In this document: piece by piece, positions 6,524-6,735 of the stretch
Layout of the letters: every line of letters starts with the position of its first letter
Position numbering within the stretch: position 1 is the first letter of the stretch
Origin: Xanthobacteraceae bacterium
GTDB lineage: Bacteria > Pseudomonadota > Alphaproteobacteria > Rhizobiales > Xanthobacteraceae
Reading direction: 5' to 3'
NCBI GenBank assembly: GCA_030040825.1
Contig: JASHSY010000110.1
Coordinates: 1 to 6,735 of the forward strand
Length of the DNA: 6,735 bases
Notes under the pieces: model-generated
What the model was told of the DNA's origin: nothing
The model's database searches: none
What the model saw: the letters and a program-made list of their open reading frames with translations, nothing else
Position numbers and translations under genes: made by a program

Positions 6524-6649
6524 ATGACAAAAAAATGTAGAAAAATTTACCCACCACGGCCTTTGTGAGGAACTGCCGCGTCCCACTGGCCACTTGCCTT
6601 TCCGCCGCCGTTACGGATTCACTCATTCTGTCGATTCTGACGAGCTTTC

Positions 6650-6735
6650 ATGCGACTTTCCCGCTACTTCCTGCCGATCTTGCGCGAAACGCCGAAGGAA
6701 GCGGAGATCGTCTCCCACCGCCTGATGCTGCGCGC
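6650..6735 (+). CDS. proS: Prolyl-tRNA synthetase, N-terminal fragment (continues past the window)
   Basis: The 28 complete codons visible begin MRLSRYFLPILRETPKEAEI and continue VSHRLMLR, the characteristic opening of the alphaproteobacterial class II prolyl-tRNA synthetase, which charges tRNA-Pro in the cytoplasm. The catalytic motifs and anticodon-binding domain lie beyond the window edge. The ATG at 6650 fits the known N-terminus. The ribosome site is weak (GACGAG at 6639-6644 is the best candidate). The 377-base gap and the hairpins upstream suggest its own promoter rather than membership of the nuo transcript. The gene is cut by the window end, not broken. Confidence 0.93.
   Translation, partial: MRLSRYFLPILRETPKEAEIVSHRLMLR

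Larger units (their letters stand above)
6273..6649. other. 377-base intergenic region between the DUF1467 gene and proS
   Basis: This region holds no gene I recognise. From left to right it has the terminator-like hairpin (6292-6318), weak small ORFs on both strands, three CCTCCC motifs on the plus strand (6409-6414, 6428-6433, 6518-6523) and an A/T-rich island (about 6526-6549) that stands out against the GC-rich surroundings. The proS promoter and leader must lie here if proS is not read through from upstream. I see no tRNA, rRNA, CRISPR or insertion sequence ends. Confidence 0.7.

Noticed and set aside
6340..6525. A 61-codon minus-strand frame ending 21 bases before the minus-strand terminator
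   Set aside because: The distance to the terminator is attractive, but its ATG at 6525 has no ribosome site (a T-rich run precedes it), the composition is Arg/Cys-rich at the end, and it overlaps a competing frame with a better start.
6273..6649. A tRNA, T-box or other known RNA leader upstream of proS
   Set aside because: No tRNA cloverleaf consensus (such as a T-arm GTTCGA context) and no T-box sequence was visible on either strand. Only the hairpins and motifs reported above stand out.

Overview
The window reads as a GC-rich alphaproteobacterial chromosome segment, most likely from the Hyphomicrobiales (Bradyrhizobiaceae/Xanthobacteraceae-like). The basis is recognisable protein families and a gene order I recall as typical of that group: nuoL-nuoM-nuoN-birA-rnj-mce-DUF1467-proS. 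No species is named because no search could be run.

Positions 1-2965 hold the end of the respiratory complex I operon: the last codons of a presumed nuoL, then complete nuoM and nuoN, both antiporter-like proton-pumping membrane subunits. The run continues on the same strand without a gap into birA (biotin-protein ligase, 2965-3828) and rnj (ribonuclease J, 3828-5495). Junctions are very tight: TGATG one-base overlaps at nuoL/nuoM, nuoN/birA and birA/rnj, and a 3-base gap at nuoM/nuoN. This points to one transcript and probable translational coupling. After a 39-base gap comes a GTG-started methylmalonyl-CoA epimerase (mce, 5535-5939), and after 63 bases a two-helix inner-membrane protein of the DUF1467 type (6003-6272).

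The operon ends in two tandem perfect hairpins: a 10-bp stem over the DUF1467 stop region (6244-6267) and an 8-bp stem at 6299-6318. The second is a much better intrinsic terminator for the minus strand, where six T follow it, than for the plus strand. The 377-base gap before proS (6273-6649) is the only part not explained by familiar genes. It holds weak small-ORF candidates on both strands, an A/T-rich island, and three copies of CCTCCC (GGGAGG on the other strand). The window closes with the first 28 codons of proS (prolyl-tRNA synthetase).

Functionally the segment links energy conversion (complex I), cofactor attachment (BirA biotinylates carboxylases such as propionyl-CoA carboxylase), the next propionate step (Mce epimerises methylmalonyl-CoA), RNA turnover (RNase J) and translation (ProS). 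No dramatic new system is evident. The most interesting unexplained signal is the possible minus-strand small transcript between the DUF1467 gene and proS.
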